Below, in pieces: positions 10,891-22,733 of a DNA stretch of 64,000 nucleotides; positions within the stretch are counted from its first letter, which is position 1; each line of letters opens with the position of its first letter. Location of the stretch: the NCBI GenBank assembly GCA_038373885.1, contig JAWZYV010000070.1, positions 16,814-80,813 of the forward strand, written 5' to 3'. Source of the DNA: Cheiracanthium punctorium (taxonomy: Eukaryota; Arthropoda; Arachnida; Araneae; Cheiracanthiidae). A program made the translations under genes and the position numbers. The notes beneath the pieces are model-generated. The model was not told the DNA's origin, made no database searches, and was given only the letters and a program-made list of their open reading frames with translations.

Positions 10891-12086
10891 AGCAGGCCTT
10901 AGCTCTCGGAAGTCACGCTCCAGCTGATCAGGGAGGTTTGAGAGAGGGTACGTTAATTCTACTTCGCACCCCTTCAGACAAATAATAATGTTGATATCTA
11001 CCTTGGTGTTTAGAGTGTTGCGTCGTTTTTACTGCAACCCAGTTTTGTCAAGCGTCTCTTCTGGAACTTCTTGTCTAAAGAGGTTTGAGTGGAGCGCTAG
11101 CAATACTTTCACTTTGGAGCCCTCGCACAGATAATAGCAACTACCGATATAGAAAGATAACAAGATGTTTTACAGTGTACACGGAGTAGTACTGCACAGC
11201 CACTGCATTGCTGTGCATGACTACCCTGACTTGAGCAAGGCCGCGTGTCATCTTGACTGCACCCCCAGTTTAGTCGCACCCCTTCTCCAAGATCCCCTAC
11301 CCCAGCAAGAGAAAGTGTTCTGAGTTACACCCTGGTTAAAAGTGGAACAAAATACACATGAAATGGCAACACAACAGTTGAGAACAACCTGCTATACTCT
11401 TGTTTTGTGAGTAAAATGTTGAAAATTTTAAACTGAAAAAAAAAAAAAAAAAAAAAATAGATAAAATAACACACTGGTGCACAGAACATGTGCCTTTCAT
11501 TATATTTATTCTTATTTCTAATCTCGGATGTCTTTTTCACCTCCAAATCAGATCTTTTTTTCAAAGTAATTGAAAATTTTAAAACCTGTACTTTTTTGGT
11601 GTCACCCTGTGCGGATCGCACCCCCTGCACCCCCCAAGCGAAGCCACTGCCTGTTCCTCGTGAACCTGTAGATATTCACTCTTAGAATTTTTTATTTTAT
11701 TTATTAGTATTGCTATTATTATTATTATTATTTTCCATAGGCAAAAAAAGGAAATAAATGTCGGAAATTAAGATTCTAAATGCCCATACCTCAACGAGGA
11801 GTTATTTAATCATCCCCCCCCCTCCCTATAATCCTATTCATAAAATTTTAACTTAATACGAAAGAGAGCAAAAGTATGAATCTTGTTTTGGTCTATTTCA
11901 AACTAGAGATATAACCACACACAATTTGAGGCACCGTTTATTCCTTTATTTGTCTGATGTTTTAGTACGGTCTTATGCATTTCTATTCATATTAATGCAG
12001 AAATGCTTCTTTTATAAGATGCAAAATTCTTTGCGTTCATGGGCGCTTATTTAGGGGGCCGTGGGACATTTTGCCCTTCCTCGAAT

Positions 12087-12261
12087 CAGTGGCGGATGGC
12101 AGATTCAGAAAAAAGTTCTGGAGGGCAGAAAATGTTTTTACTCCTTTCTCTTATAGATGCTTCTTAATTTACAATATAAGTAAATCCTTTATGGTCTAGA
12201 CTTCATTCTCTAGAAGGGCACATGCCCCAGCCCCCGTGTCTTTCCTCTGGATCCACCAATG
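12087..12261. repeat. MITE with CAGTGGCGGAT ends
   Basis: The left end is CAGTGGCGGATGGCAGATTC. The right end read in reverse is CATTGGTGGATCCAGAGG. The interior is GC-rich at both sides with an AT middle. Ends of this type also occur at 16117 and 29650. No good TSD was found, so the borders are approximate. Confidence 0.5.
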
Positions 12262-12513
12262 CCCATTCCTAGAAATTGTTATAGTAAACATTTTTGTAGT
12301 GTACTGAAATTTTTCGTATTACTTTAGTACTAAGCTAAAAGCTCTAGATGAGCTACCTGCTTTGAGATGCAAAAGCTCCCCTACCCCTTAAAAGTACTCC
12401 TATGGGCATCCAGGTTTGTGCACATTTTTATTAAGGAGATGCGTTTCCTGCGGTCAAAATTTTCTCATAGCGGATATCCACTGTAACCATTCATATATAT
12501 ATATATATATATA

Positions 12514-13470
12514 TTAGCTGAAGTACCCGTTCTTCGCACAGGAATGAATGGATTTTTTGATATTATGATTTGTTGTGATTACTATTTATTGTAGTAAAGA
12601 GTTATAGCAAAATGGATATCGCGTTATATTGTGTGCAATAATCATGCATACCGAATTTCAAGGCAATCGTTTGTACGGTGCAAAAGGCGATGCGGTGTAG
12701 CGCAATCTAGTGGCGAGTTTTAGCAAAACGGATACGGCGAAAATATTCTTCGCATTCAGATATCGATGTATACGAATTTTCATGACGGAAAATGGATAGC
12801 GCCAAACTCTTCACCGTGTTCAAATATCCATGTATACCTATTTTCATAGCGATCAGTTGCCATCTAGTGGTCAGTTAGCCATCTAGTGGTCAGTTAGCCA
12901 TCTAGTTGTTAATTAAAGTAATGATTTGCTACAGCGCCATCAAGTGGCGAGTTATAGCAAAATGGATAACGCCAAAATATTCTCATTGTTCAAATAGCTA
13001 TGTATTCTTAATTTTCTTAGCGACCGTTTGAAAAGTTAAGAATTCGGCCTGCTGCAGCGTCATCTAGTGGCGAGTTAAAATAATAATGTATTGCAGTGCC
13101 ATCTAGTGGGGAGTAACATCAAAAGGAATACAGTTAGAATATATTCTTCGTGCTCAAATGTGTAAGTATAAAAAAAAAATTATGCCGATCGGTCGAACGG
13201 TACAGAAGTTGATGCGTTGCAGCGCCATTTAGCGGCAAGTTACAGCAAAATGGATAGTGAAAAATATTCTCCGTGTCCTATTATCCACGTGCACCAAATT
13301 TCATCGAAATTGGTTGGACAATATTCGCATAGCAAACGGACAGCATAAAAACCTTCTCCACGATAAAAGACTTAGGTGAACCAAATTTCATTGTGATCGA
13401 TCAAACGGTGCTGGAGTTTTTCAACCTCATACACACATACCAACATTCATTTTTATCTATAACCAGTGTT
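12514..13470 (-). mobile_element. Helitron-type non-autonomous element with tandem units
   Basis: On the minus strand the right-hand end reads …CGGGTACTTCAGCTAA followed by T, matching the 3' end of the complete Helitron at 42468-44379 (CGGGTACTTCAGCTGG). The interior has tandem units built around 'gcgccatctagtggcgagtt' and 'gcaaaatggata', and a segment like 'ccaaatttcatcgaaat'. The 5' end near 13470 is degenerate. A TA microsatellite abuts the 3' end. Confidence 0.6.
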
Positions 13471-13479
13471 AATATATAT

Positions 13480-14430
13480 ACCAGTCTCACATAAAATCTA
13501 AGCCTCGCTAAAGTGCCAACATACGCCATTTTGCAAGTGTTTTTTCAGGGAATCATTCGAAGCATTAACTTAGCAGCAATCAAAATCGGAAATGGTTCGC
13601 CCCATTTATTTGAAAAGTGGAATCCCTTAATAGCTGCAGTTTTTAAATTATCAATGTATAACGTGTTTTATTCATCGTTACTCCGATGTACTAAATGCGA
13701 AGATTTCACTTTTCTGAAATTTGGCGGAATTCCCCCAACTTAAATCAATATACTCAATTGGCGAGAATTCTGAAGATAGATCGCTTAAAATCCCTTATTT
13801 CTGCACGGATTATTAAAATTTAACGCTGTATTCTAATAAAACATATGCACTTGTTTTCAAAAATCTATTCAGTAAATTGCGCCAAAAAGCCAAAAACTGT
13901 GCAAACCGCTAGAACTCACTTTCTCAAAATCGGCATTTGAGCCATTTTATTTTTTCGCCAAACTAAAAAATTTTACATATTAGCCTCGGAAATCTTCAAT
14001 TCTTATTGTTTTGCGTATAAAACATTTCATTCCTGCTCCGATTTCCCATGCACACGATATTATAATAAAAAATAATAATTTTACAAAAAAAAAAAAAAAA
14101 AAAAAATCATTATTATTCTTTGAGAATTTAAAACATTTTATTCGGCGAAATCGCCACACATGGCAACCACGATGCTTATTTCACACGTTTTTCACTACAG
14201 GGGTTACAATTACGGAGAGCTTTCTGCGTGGAGAACATAAAAAATCTCTTAAATTCTGGGAACGGGTGGACTTTCAAAGTTTTAAAGTGGACTATCATGT
14301 ATTCTATATAATTTTACATATCTGTGCAAAATTTCAAGCTGATAGGTCCATTTTTGTGGATTTGCGTACTAGTCAAATCCACAAACTGGCAAACAGAATT
14401 TCATTTTTATTTATAAGGATATACATACTG
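13480..14430 (-). repeat. Probable second, decayed Helitron remnant
   Basis: On the minus strand the sequence near 14420 begins CCTTATAAATAAAAATGAAA, like Helitron 5' ends, followed by a segment like 'tgatatgaaatttcaagctgatagg' on the plus side. The rest is AT-rich with an A-run of about 26 bases at 14081-14106. Open frames here (13513-13743 and 14011-14553) show no recognisable domain and include homopolymer-encoded Lys, so I do not treat them as genes. Confidence 0.3.
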
Positions 14431-14436
14431 TATTTT

Positions 14437-14510
14437 ACTCGCGTAATAGTCGCAGTGTTTTGTTTGCCAATTTTTCATTGTGAAAGTCTAGGTGCGACTA
14501 TTATACGGGG
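14437..14510. repeat. Short inverted repeat (hairpin)
   Basis: ACTCGCGTAATAGTCGCA at 14437-14454 is matched in reverse by TGCGACTATTATACGGGG at 14493-14510 with about 14 paired bases. The structure could be the tip of a small palindromic MITE. Confidence 0.5.
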
Positions 14511-14893
14511 AAATCACTTCACAATATTGTACTCTCTAAGGCTAAAACATTAGTGTTATAAAAAGAATATATGGTAATAAAATTAGTAACTTATCAAATG
14601 TTTTCAGATTATGTGCTGTTTATTAAGTAGTGTTTTCATCACTTGTAAGACGGCTAGATTTTGATGACTTTGCTCCCCCCCCCCTACTATAGCGTTGTTT
14701 GTGTTTGTTGTGAATTTGATTTTTAGAATCGTGTCTGATGGATGCCTAACGGCCAGGTTTTAAATCCTCCGCGGACAACCATCTATATAATTGAAGAACA
14801 ACTGAATTGGTTAGCCCAACGCTGAAAACGTGCAGGTGTTCCCATCGCGTTGACCTGAGTGGATGTACATATACAGGGGGATTCGAAATTAGT

Positions 14894-15243
14894 TTAACCC
14901 TTTGAGGCGCAACCCTTTCCCAATGCTGATAAAAGCGCAGCCGTTGCCATCGCTCGACTTAACTACCAGCAATATGGCGGACCATCGAAACGTTCATCTA
15001 AACTTATAACTAAATATATCTTGAATGTGCCATATAAACTACATACACTCATTCGATTTCACTCACAACACCGACAGCTGGCTTTGCCCGCGCACAGCCA
15101 GCTGTCATCGAAAAAGGGTCTCTCGATCTGTGGCACGCGATGAACGTTTCGATGGTCCGCCATCTTGCTGGTAGTTAAGTCGAGCGATGGCAACGGCTGC
15201 CCTTTTATCAGCATTGGGAAAGGGTTGCGCCTCAAAGGGTTAA
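14894..15243. mobile_element. TTAA-flanked palindromic element, copy 1
   Basis: It is flanked by TTAA on both sides with ends CCCTTTGAGGCGCAACCC at left and the exact inverse at right. Both arms are the same 'A' end, so the whole element is one large hairpin. The left arm is interrupted at 14998-15072 by 75 bp that match the reverse strand of 19663-19735. TTAA plus CCCTTT-type ends suggest a piggyBac-mobilised MITE, but no transposase is present. Confidence 0.8.
14998..15072. repeat. 75-bp insert matching 19663-19735 in inverse orientation
   Basis: The segment CTTGAATGTGCCATATAAAC…CATTCGATTTCACTCACAAC is nearly identical to the reverse complement of 19663-19735. It replaces part of the left arm of the TTAA palindrome. 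Confidence 0.8.
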
Positions 15244-15560
15244 GAGGTACATGAAGACGACGTTTTAGACCCCTCATTGCTATCCCAGCAAACACAGCCG
15301 TATCGGGTTAGGGATGGGCCGTCATCGGCAGTACCGTTTCGATGTCGGCATTGGCATAATGGTAATTGGGACGGTGTCGGTTCTGTGCTGGCAAAACGAT
15401 TTGGCGTAGGCAAATAAAAGTTGATTTCGGGCATGCAACGGTCCGATAGCGGTTAGCCTTTTAGGGTAAACATGTGATTTTGGCGATGTACTGCACCAAA
15501 CGTCAAAACCGATATCGGTCCAGAAGTGTAATTTCTAAACTGAACGGTATAAAGCCAGCA
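15244..15560. repeat. GC-richer repeat beginning CCCAGCAAACACAGCC
   Basis: From 15288 the sequence CCCAGCAAACACAGCCGTAT is followed by many GCCGA/CGATATCGG-like words (for example ATCGGCAGTACCG and CCGATATCGG). The reverse strand of 19140-19440 begins the same way and has the same word bias, so both are copies of one repeat. The overlapping ORFs are byproducts of the base composition. Confidence 0.55.
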
Positions 15561-15717
15561 CAAGCAGCACATATATATTGTTATAATAATTCTTTTTAAT
15601 TTATGATTTCAATACTTACTACTTACAATGTTTTGAGCCCGTAGGATTCAAGTGCCTCCTTCACATGCGAAAAAGGAGGGGAGGGGGGGGGAATCATTCT
15701 ATCTGGTTAATTTACCT

Positions 15718-15845
15718 GAGGTCCTGTCCAGGGTTCTGGTCTACCGCGCATCTGTCAATCTACAGTTTAGATGTTGGTGATTTTCTCCAGGTGTATTGTG
15801 AATATGCGTTAGACAAGTTAACCAGTTTTTTATGACTTAGTACTG
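15718..15845 (+). repeat. SINE family 2, 5'-truncated fragment
   Basis: CCAGGGTTCTGGTCTACCGC, CATCTGTCAATCTACAGTTT and GATTTTCTCCAGGTGTA match in order the body of the SINE at 16073-16400. The tRNA-like head is missing. Confidence 0.65.
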
Positions 15846-16072
15846 AAGGGGTTTCTAAGCGCCCACCCCCACCCCTCAATTGGGGCAGTTTCTGTCTAGT
15901 TATTCACAACTCTGAAATAATTATATGACTATAAATTTCATTTTATATAAAGTGATAGTTGTTAAGTACTTCCAATTAAAAAATAATAATAAATTTAATT
16001 AATTAATTAATTAAAAATAAAATATATACAATGCAGAACATTAAACGCTGCATTTTGAAAGTTCACAAAAGG

Positions 16073-16400
16073 AGCCCACCATGGCCGAGTGGATAAGACA
16101 CCGAATATGGTTGAAGCCATTCGCGGATCCAGAGCCCCATCCCCCCACCCCAGACGAATGAAGTTTACACTATAGAGCATTGACTTGTTTTGTAAATTCA
16201 AGTCATTCTATGAGAAAATGTGACAAAAATTGTCTTGTGCCCCCTCCAGAATTTTTTTTTCTGGATCCGCCGCTAGTTGAAGTGTGAAGGTCCAGGGTTC
16301 AGGTCTCCCGCGCATCTGTCCATTTACAGTTTGGATGTTGGGTGATTTTCTCCAGATGTAATGTGAATATGGGTTATATAAATTAACCAGATTTTTGAAC
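16073..16400 (+). repeat. tRNA-derived SINE (family 2) carrying a MITE
   Basis: The head has an A-box-like TGGCCGAGTGG at 16082-16092 within ACCATGGCCGAGTGGATAAG. The body GTGTGAAGGTCCAGGGTTCA resumes at about 16283 after a 158-bp MITE. A minus-strand copy without the MITE is at 31932-32136, which confirms the continuous structure. The 3' end (about 16400) is near TTAACCAG. Confidence 0.7.
16117..16274. mobile_element. 158-bp hAT-like MITE inside a SINE
   Basis: The ends carry the inverted motif GCGGATCCAGA. The flanks are GGTTGAAG and AGTTGAAG, an 8-bp duplication with one mismatch. Removing the MITE and one duplicate restores the SINE order seen at 31932-32136. Confidence 0.75.
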
Positions 16401-16429
16401 ATAGAATTGAGGACAAATCACCGTTGTAT

Positions 16430-17630
16430 CCCCAATTCTGGAACAAAAATTGGGGATATTTTATAAATTTTATATAAATTCAAAACATTATATAATATTT
16501 ATAAAATGAAGGAAATATGGTTGATTTTTATAAAATTAGGGAACAAATAATTATTATAATTACTGTTCAACCCCAATTTTATGGCTTATTAATTGTTTTA
16601 TATATTGGAACAAACGCTAGAAGCCTTCTTCCGCTCAGAGCACCGACGCCCTAAGGATTAACTCCTGTGTTTTTGCCTTACAAAAAACGCAAAACAACAA
16701 AACTTTCTGAAATTAAATTGGATTAAAATAGTAGAAAAAATACCTTTTCATTAGTATTTCCATAAAAATAAAAAATATCAGTATAATTTATAGTTAAGGA
16801 ATTTTTTTTATAATACATTAGCTGCTGTTGTTAAAAATAATAATAATAATAAAATTAAATACATAAATAAAAGTTTTAATTCACTGATAATACTGAATAA
16901 TTATAAATTGAAAAAAAAATAATAATAGTTTCATTTTAAAATTATAACTATGAATAATTAATTCAATAGCAGTTATTTGAACAACATGTTTGTCATGTTT
17001 CTGTTCAAATAAAATAATAGTAAAAATTACGCCAAAATCATGTTTTGCTACAACATTGTAAAATGCTGTTACAAATTAAATAAAATTTAATGCTCTTATC
17101 TCCTTAAAAATGAATAAAAGTAACCATTTTTTGCTGATTATAGTACTTTATATTTCTAAAAATTAATTGATTAATTCATTGCAGATATACAAGTATAAAC
17201 TATTTTGCAATAGAATAACACTAATTTGTTTTGTTATTTTTCCACGCGATCTAATTTAAAGTGAATAATTTAAAAGCTAAAATCTCTCGGACTTTCTTTT
17301 CTAATTACCCCGTGTCCGCGTACACAAACATGTAGCGCAGGCGCAGTGGGGGGGGGGGGTGAGGGGGGACGAGTGCATTCCTAGGGGCTTTCCACCCCTT
17401 GTAGGAACCACAGTATTACGCAGGAAGACGAAATGGACCTTTCCCTTTCTTTGGGTCCCTATTCACCACGGTCAATCGAAGAGCGGAAGTTGGTTTTTTT
17501 TTTTTTTTTTTTTTTTTCGTTTGCCTGTCCATTTCCATTCCAAGGCTGTAACAGAAATCATCTCGCAACGTAAACTTTTCAGTAACGTGGATTTTGAGTT
17601 TTCTCAGAGCAATGAAGGGAGTTTGGTGCA
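16430..17630. other. AT-rich stretch, no gene seen
   Basis: Holds short direct repeats of ATTGGGG near 16430-16590, many A/T runs, a G-run at 17349-17360 and a T-run at 17494-17517. The ORF at 17359-17691 runs through the homopolymer and has no recognisable domain. Confidence 0.5.
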
Positions 17631-17633
17631 TTT

Positions 17634-17930
17634 TTCTCTGGATAAATTGCGATTTTTTTCCCCTAGACTAAATGGCACTGACTGCAGCTAGACAAAAATT
17701 TTATAATAGTCTGAATGTGGTTAGTGCTTTTTAGTTTTAAATAGGCTAAGTTCTTACGTCAGTTAGATCGGACTTTGCTGTAGTTTTCTCTGGATATACT
17801 GTGATTTTTTTTCTAAAGACTAACTGGTATTAACCTCAACTAGACAAAAATTTTAAAGTTGTCTAAATGTGGTTAGTGCTTTTTGGTTTTCATTTTGCTA
17901 AGTTCTCACGACAGTTAAAAAGGGGTAAGT
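17634..17930. repeat. Tandem duplication, 152-bp period
   Basis: TTCTCTGGATAAATTGCGAT at 17634 recurs as TTCTCTGGATATACTGTGAT at 17786. It is followed in both copies by CTAGACAAAAATTTTA and GTGGTTAGTGCTTTTTRGTTTT. Two units are visible. Confidence 0.8.
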
Positions 17931-19130
17931 TGATTTTTAAGTATATATTAAGAATTTGTATTTTTTCTTAGCTAGATTTTTTTTTATGTTATCTCAGGGA
18001 CTACTAAAATAAGATGTAGTTCAAAACTGCTAATTATTTCTAAATAATGTGAAAATTAAATTTATAATTCAAATAAGCAAACTTGGAAACTATTAATAAA
18101 CAAGCAGGACGGTATTTTTAATAAATAACTTACATACTGCATTGAAAAATGTGTCTATTTACTTGAGTACTTAATTTCATATTACTCAAAACAACAGAAA
18201 AAAATAATTTTATTCTGTTATAGAAAGTTCCTTTCTTTTACTAAAGGATAATCCTATGAAAATTCAGTAATATATAAAATATTTACTTAAAGTAAGTATC
18301 TTCTAATAATAAACATGGTTTTATCAATACTTATTAGTTTCATATATAGTTTAGCACTAATCAACCTATTAAAAATAATAATTATTATTATATAAATTAC
18401 TTTACATCACTGGGGCTAATTTTGCCAAAAATACTTAGTTAAAATTCAAAAAATACTTAGTTTTGCCAAAAATACTTAGTTATTAAGTATAAACAAAATA
18501 ATTTGTTTGTATATGAAAATGTTTAATTATTTTGAAGAGAAAAGGTTTTTATGAAATTAACCGTTTATTTGTAGAATCAGCCAATGTTTTAATTTCTTTT
18601 AACGTATGTTGTTTACATTCTTGTTTAAAATAATATATAAAATCAAAAGTCAACTTTATTTTGTATTATGACATAACTTAACAAAAAAATAAATTAAAAA
18701 TTTTTTAAAAAAACATGTTGTATAACTTTAATATTTTTTTTCTATCTTTTTTTAGCATTGCATGAATGTTTATTTATAATCTTTGGTTCTAGAAAATTAT
18801 AAATTTTCTTAGATTCTAAAAAATTTTTGGAAGAGAAAAAGGAACATTGTCTAGTTGAGCCTAATATTTTGTTTAAAAAAATGTATATGGTCTGATAAAC
18901 ATATAATAGCACGATTAAAAAAAGTAAACCATTGGTTGATGCATAAAAAATAATACGGTTAATTTTAAAAAGAGCTTTCCTTCTTAAATTCATCAAATAT
19001 TTTCTTAAAAACAAAATAATTTGCTAATTAGGTATTTTTAATAAATTTAGTCCTAGTGGTGTAAAGTCATTTATCTAATTATAATTATTATTACTTTAAT
19101 TTGTTGTTTAATACTTTAGAGAACTAACTA
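17931..19130. other. AT-rich stretch, no gene seen
   Basis: Very AT-rich. The word AAAAATACTTAGTT is repeated three times at 18427-18480. The minus-strand ORF at 18742-19014 is Lys/Phe/Asn-rich and has no recognisable motif. Confidence 0.5.
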
Positions 19131-19139
19131 CGGAGCTAA

Positions 19140-19440
19140 TTAGGGTATTTTGGGAATCAATAAGGTGCTGGCCGGTTTTCGATATTTTGTCGTTGCCGAT
19201 ACCACACCAAAAACGTAATGGTTTTGGTTCAAAAGTGGCACAGGGCTGGGCCGACGGCGTTATCGTTTTTGCCGACACCGAACCAGAACCACCCCATCCT
19301 TTCGGCCCGACACACGCCCAGGCGGACGCAATTTTGTCGTTTTTGGTACCGCGTGAGCGATGTCGCCCCGGCACATTCTGCGCCGGCATGCCAGTGTCGG
19401 CCCAAAACTTATCCGATAGGGCTGTGTTTGCTGGGATGTG
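19140..19440. repeat. GC-richer repeat ending …TGTTTGCTGGGATG
   Basis: This is the inverted counterpart of 15288-15560: the reverse strand starts CATCCCAGCAAACACAGCC and is rich in GCCGA words. Long overlapping ORFs on both strands here (for example 19108-19506 minus) reflect the lack of stops in GC-rich DNA; I recognise no protein family. Confidence 0.55.
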
Positions 19441-19662
19441 ATTCTTGGTGTACCCTACCCCTCCTAAAAGTTTGTAAAACTCATTTCGAATCACCCTGTA
19501 TATCAAGAAAGTGACCTTAAATTGAGATTTTTTTTAAAATTACGAAAGCTAGTCTTGAATGTGAGCTTGCTGTTATGGTAGACCTTTAAAATATTTCTAC
19601 TGAAAACAGAAAGAACAAATTTTCTCAAAATCGGATTTAAATTTATATTTACATTTAATTTA

Positions 19663-19735
19663 CGGTGTTGTGAGTGAAATCGAATGGGTTTATGTTGTTT
19701 ATATGGCACATTCAAGATACATTTAGTTATAAGTA
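19663..19735. repeat. Inverse copy of the 14998-15072 segment
   Basis: GTGTTGTGAGTGAAATCGAA … GGCACATTCAAGATACATTT is the reverse complement of the insert in the TTAA palindrome, with about a handful of differences. Confidence 0.8.
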
Positions 19736-19745
19736 TTGCATTGAT

Positions 19746-19929
19746 CAGTGGCGTAGCGAAGGGGGGAAGGGTTAGGGGGTCATAAACCTCCCCCCCCCAT
19801 GAGGAATTTTTTGCCATACAAAATGTATATTTTTCTCTCCCTTATCCCACACACGTATACATATATATAAGTTGCAGTAGTCGTACCCCTCCCCCCCCCG
19901 CCCATGAAAAATGTCTGGCTACGCCACTG
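19746..19929. mobile_element. hAT MITE, CAGTGGCGTAGC family, copy 1
   Basis: Ends are CAGTGGCGTAGCGAAG and the inverse of CAGTGGCGTAGCCAGACA, with C-runs just inside. The interior ACAAAATGTATATTTTTCT and GTTGCAGTAGTCGTA is shared with copies at 21495, 28588 and 55059. The TSD (GCATTGAT/GCCTGATA) is degraded. Confidence 0.8.
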
Positions 19930-21297
19930 GCCTGATACGTTATTTGCTTATTAGATTTTTTTTTTCCCCTCCATAATCTGGTGATGAACCATTTCAAACC
20001 GATGATAAGATTATGTCTTTTAAGATTTAACTGCACGCACTTAGTGTGTCACAAGTACACGTGCGGTGTATTTTGTACACCAACAAAAAAGCAAACAGAA
20101 ATAAGTTAAACGAGGACAAATATTTATGATGAAAGGTTTCATAATGATAACCTCTAATAAATATTCCTTAAGTAAAAGCAAAATGCACTATAATAAATGA
20201 AAAACACTAACCACTGACCACAATAATTTTCATCTGTGAAGTCAATTCCAAGGTCAGTTATACCCTGTTACTGCAAATGGTGCATTTTTTTTGCACAAGC
20301 GCATGAAGTAATGGTTAAGGTAGAATGCTACATTTAGACAGTTTTTATAGGAATCAAATTACGCCACTGACTCAAAAAAATTACACTGTATCTTTAGAAG
20401 TTACTAACGTTATGAAGTACCTAGGAAAAAAATAAACATATATAGTAATTGTCAATCATTTTTATATCGTTTTAAAAAGCGCCTCAGCCAATTTTGCAAT
20501 GAAATACCTGTACTTCTGTACCGATGCCGCTATATACATGTACTGATAAATAATGTACGTTAATTACATTAACTCATTATTGATTATATATTTCAATGAA
20601 TTTTGATGAGTCTGATTAATCAGACATAATTTATTGTAACTTCATTTCTAACGTGTTTTAAATGTCTACGTGCTTTGAAAATAAATCTGTCATTGTGGAC
20701 TTGAGTAGAGTTAAAAAGAAAAATAAAAGCTCAAATATGGTTTTTTACTTAAGCTTTGATTTAAAGTAATAGCTTTAAAAAGTTCATTTTTCTTATCATC
20801 GTTATCTATTAATGAGTAATAATTTTTTTAATCTTCAGTTCACATATTTTAATACCGTTTCTATTAAAGGAAATTTAATAAATTCGAAACAGCTCATGGA
20901 TGGATTCAACGCATAAAGCTCCACGTGTTATAAAATGAACCATCCCTATTTCAGCGTTTCACACCACATTCAGGAAGTTTCTATTACGCATGCCTATTGA
21001 AAATCTCAAGCGAAATGCATCGAAAATTATTACATTGCCTAAACTTCATTGCTAATAATTAATATTAACCTGTAAATGTGGTCAATTTAGATCATTTAGC
21101 TACTTCAACCCCGGCTTAGATAGTTATTATTAATCATAACCACAGATTATATTAGTAATAACCGATTCATCGCATGGATGGTGGGCCATATATGTTATGT
21201 GTGTGAGAATACTACCACCACAAGACTTTTATTTAAATTTCGCAGTGACATGGGTTCAAAATGAACCCCATTGCACCTCTATGCAACGTTTACATCA
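19930..21297. other. AT-rich stretch, no gene seen
   Basis: No recognisable ORF or element ends. Ordinary AT-rich sequence. Confidence 0.5.
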
Positions 21298-21494
21298 GGG
21301 TCATTCCATGTCAGGTCAACCAGTCCATGACACCATCCGTCACAGATTTTCATGAAATTGGGTAGGTATGTACAACTTTTGATGCTGATTGTGAATATAT
21401 CAATTATATTGAGATTAATTGAGGGATTCAAAAGTTATGAGCTTTCAAATTTCAGCTGAGATTCCTTGTAGGACGCTAGCTTGAATGACATATA
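21298..21494. repeat. Unclassified repeat-like segment starting GGGTCATTCCATGTCA
   Basis: The start GGGTCATTCCATGTCAGGTC resembles element-like sequence seen widely in animal genomes (recalled, not tested). It continues with 'gattttcatgaaattgggtaggta', the style of Helitron/tandem units. No second copy is in this window. Confidence 0.25.
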
Positions 21495-21665
21495 CGGTGG
21501 CGTAGCCTAGGGGGGGATAGGAGGGTCACACCCCCACCCCATTAGAATTTTTTTTTGCCTTACAAAATGTATATTCTTCAATCTCTTATCACACACACGC
21601 ATGCATTTACGTGAGTTGTAGTAGTCGTAAACCCCCTCATGAAAAATTTCTGGCTACGCCACTAG
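21495..21665. mobile_element. hAT MITE, CAGTGGCGTAGC family, copy 2
   Basis: Ends GGTGGCGTAGCCTAGG and TTCTGGCTACGCCACTAG are inverted. The interior ACAAAATGTATATTCTTCA and GTTGTAGTAGTCGTA matches copy 1. The flanks GACATATA and GACGCATA suggest a worn 8-bp TSD. Confidence 0.75.
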
Positions 21666-22000
21666 ACGCATATATTCATATAAATAGCCATAATTTAAGA
21701 TTTCTCCTACAAACTTCATTTTTGTTTTGTTTTAATGAGAAAAATACACATTTTTTGCTTAAACGCGATCCAACTTGCACAAAATTAATGCAGTATGGGT
21801 CCACTCCGCTTATTTCTCACTTTTTGAATGAGAAAGGAAATAACTTACAGCTCATTTCGTACACTGCCCCCCTTTCAATTTCCACCCAATTTTGTACACA
21901 AGTAGCTAAAAGTATGTTATAATATCTGATTTTTTTTTATAAAATGATGGGTATTTTACAGCTGATCTTTATATAAATAAAACTGAGTGTATGCAATCTC

Positions 22001-22156
22001 CATGGGCGCCGGCAGCATAGGGCAAAGAGGGGCAATGACCCCCCCTGTACTTTTGTATGCAGTCTTTTTTCTTGCTTTTTTGCTCTTTCCAACATGATAA
22101 CCATACGTTGAAGTAGTCTTTGCCCCCCCCAGGGAAATATTCTGCCGACGCCCATG
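22001..22156. mobile_element. 156-bp hAT MITE with perfect TSD
   Basis: Ends CATGGGCGCCGGCAG and CTGCCGACGCCCATG are inverted with one mismatch. The flanks are GCAATCTC at 21993-22000 and 22157-22164, a perfect 8-bp duplication. A related end lies at about 61225 (CACGGGCGCCGAC). Confidence 0.9.
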
Positions 22157-22164
22157 GCAATCTC

Positions 22165-22733
22165 TATTCCAATTTACAATAAAATTCTGAAAGCCAATTT
22201 TTACTATCCAGCAAATTATATAATTAGTATTATTTGCACATAAATGATAGTTAATTACATGTTTTTAAAATATTAATTAAAATGTTCGTTGAATAACAAA
22301 AATTATGATGACTTATATGGATCTAATTTGCATTTGAGTTCAATCATTTGGGATAACTTTTAGTTTTTAGGGAATCAAAAATTCAACAAACTTTAGAATA
22401 ATCTTATATGTTCTTATACAATGGTATTTTCTTGATATATTATAGCTCTTTATTATGTTATTCTATTTAATTCATAAAATCATATTTTCTCTTTTCATGA
22501 ACTGTAACAGTGTATTGCGAGCAAAAGACAAAAATTAAAATGCAATTCCTCTTTAATTAAAAGCAGTTTCCATATTGCACCCCACAGAAGTTGGTTTGTG
22601 AGAGCAGATGTTATAGTTTTACAGGCAGCTGCAAATAAATAAAAGAAAATCTGAAACCTTTTCAGATTTTAAATACGCACCAAAGAGCTATATATTAAAA
22701 GCGTATCATAATTTATGCGTCGTACCTATTTTC
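22165..22733. other. AT-rich stretch, no gene seen
   Basis: No ORF with recognisable motifs and no element ends. Confidence 0.5.

Noticed and set aside
14011..14553. 180-residue plus-strand ORF
   Set aside because: It runs through an A-run coding poly-Lys and Helitron-like sequence, with no recognisable motif.
19108..19506. 132-residue minus-strand ORF with overlapping plus-strand ORFs
   Set aside because: It lies in a GC-rich repeat that also occurs inverted at 15288-15560; frames are open on both strands and no domain is visible.
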